DNA of 64,000 nt from Aequitasia blattaphilus (GTDB taxonomy: Bacteria; Bacillota; Clostridia; Lachnospirales; Lachnospiraceae). The DNA is taken from NCBI RefSeq assembly GCF_024721305.1, contig NZ_JAMXOD010000003.1, positions 1-64,000 on the forward strand, read 5' to 3'. A model generated the notes under the pieces. That model was not told the DNA's origin and searched no databases. It was given only the letters and a program-made list of their open reading frames with translations. Positions 63,864 through 64,000 of this stretch are shown here, piece by piece (the first letter of the stretch is position 1; each line of letters starts with the position of its first letter). The position numbers and the translations under genes are program-made.

Positions 63864-64000
63864 TTATTTTTCTTTCAGATATTTACTGGCATCTTTAAAG
63901 AAACTAGCCACAATCAAAATCAAAATAATACCAACTGGCAAGGCCGCAATAATCGTTACAGACTGTAATGATGCCATGGATTCACCTAAAAATATCAGAA
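63864..64000 (-). CDS. C-terminal part of a probable BCCT-family transporter (partial)
   Basis: The minus strand is open from the window edge to a TAA at 63864-63866, coding for about 44 residues. The end reads ...SMASLQSVTIIAALPVGIILILIVASFF followed by a short lysine-rich tail. The run SLQSVTIIAALP and the last helix are like the twelfth helix of betaine/carnitine/choline transporters. The rest of the gene is outside. Partial, so the call rests on a short stretch. Confidence 0.6.
   Translation of the reverse strand, partial: LIFLGESMASLQSVTIIAALPVGIILILIVASFFKDASKYLKEK

Overview
The window looks like chromosome of a low-GC, anaerobic Firmicute of class Clostridia, most likely family Lachnospiraceae. 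This is inferred from gene content: an SCIFF ribosomal peptide with its radical-SAM maturase beside a fused secDF, an oxygen-independent HemZ, pyruvate formate-lyase behind a ZTP (pfl) riboswitch, an mraZ-led division cluster, and strong AGGAGG ribosome binding sites with frequent TTG starts. Almost every gene is on the minus strand. Only yqeY (17.3 kb), a flippase-like gene (18.9 kb) and a dehydrogenase-like gene (44.4 kb) are on the plus strand. No rRNA, IS element, prophage or CRISPR array was seen, and no gene-free stretch exceeds about 150 bases.

Layout from left to right (transcription mostly right to left): MATE efflux pump plus MarR regulator; tRNA-Gly(GCC); a seven-gene run apt-relA-MBL-hemZ-hisS-aspS-glycosyltransferase (2.1-11.6 kb) behind one good promoter; scfA-scfB-secDF-recJ (11.6-17.2 kb); yqeY, a PrsA-like lipoprotein and a flippase with overlapping divergent promoters; MBL/beta-CASP hydrolase, HAD phosphatase, small acidic protein, pth and mfd (20.1-26.7 kb); the division and wall cluster mraZ-rsmH-ftsL-ftsI-mraY-murD-ftsQ-ftsZ (26.8-35.0 kb), led by an operator of four repeats spaced exactly 10 bp; a degV-small membrane protein-secreted glucosaminidase group (35.1-37.5 kb); an ftsW/rodA-type gene; riboswitch-controlled pflB; and a CsoR-controlled copper operon copA-csoR-copZ-zinc ribbon protein (41.2-44.3 kb) divergent from the dehydrogenase-like gene.

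From 45 to 64 kb come glyA, htrA and glmS, a membrane-anchored cohesin-domain protein with a very acidic tail, then a surface polysaccharide locus: two LytR-CpsA-Psr (LCP) attachment proteins, four GT2 glycosyltransferases, a two-helix membrane protein of unknown function, a polysaccharide ABC exporter (ATPase and permease), and the dTDP-sugar genes rfbC and rfbB. The window ends inside the 3' part of a probable BCCT-type transporter.

The parts fit together as envelope growth and surface glycan assembly: GlmS supplies amino sugar, the division cluster builds and places the septum, RfbB/RfbC make the dTDP-rhamnose precursor, the GT2 enzymes and ABC exporter build and export a glycan, and LCP enzymes attach it to the wall. 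The items most worth a second look are the 48-residue SCIFF peptide (too short for many gene callers), the ZTP riboswitch, the periodic mraZ operator, a dehydrogenase homologue without its catalytic residues, the cohesin protein with its acidic tail, a possibly leaderless flippase mRNA, and a 19-bp perfect dyad ahead of the degV/glucosaminidase group. No wholly new multi-gene system was identified.
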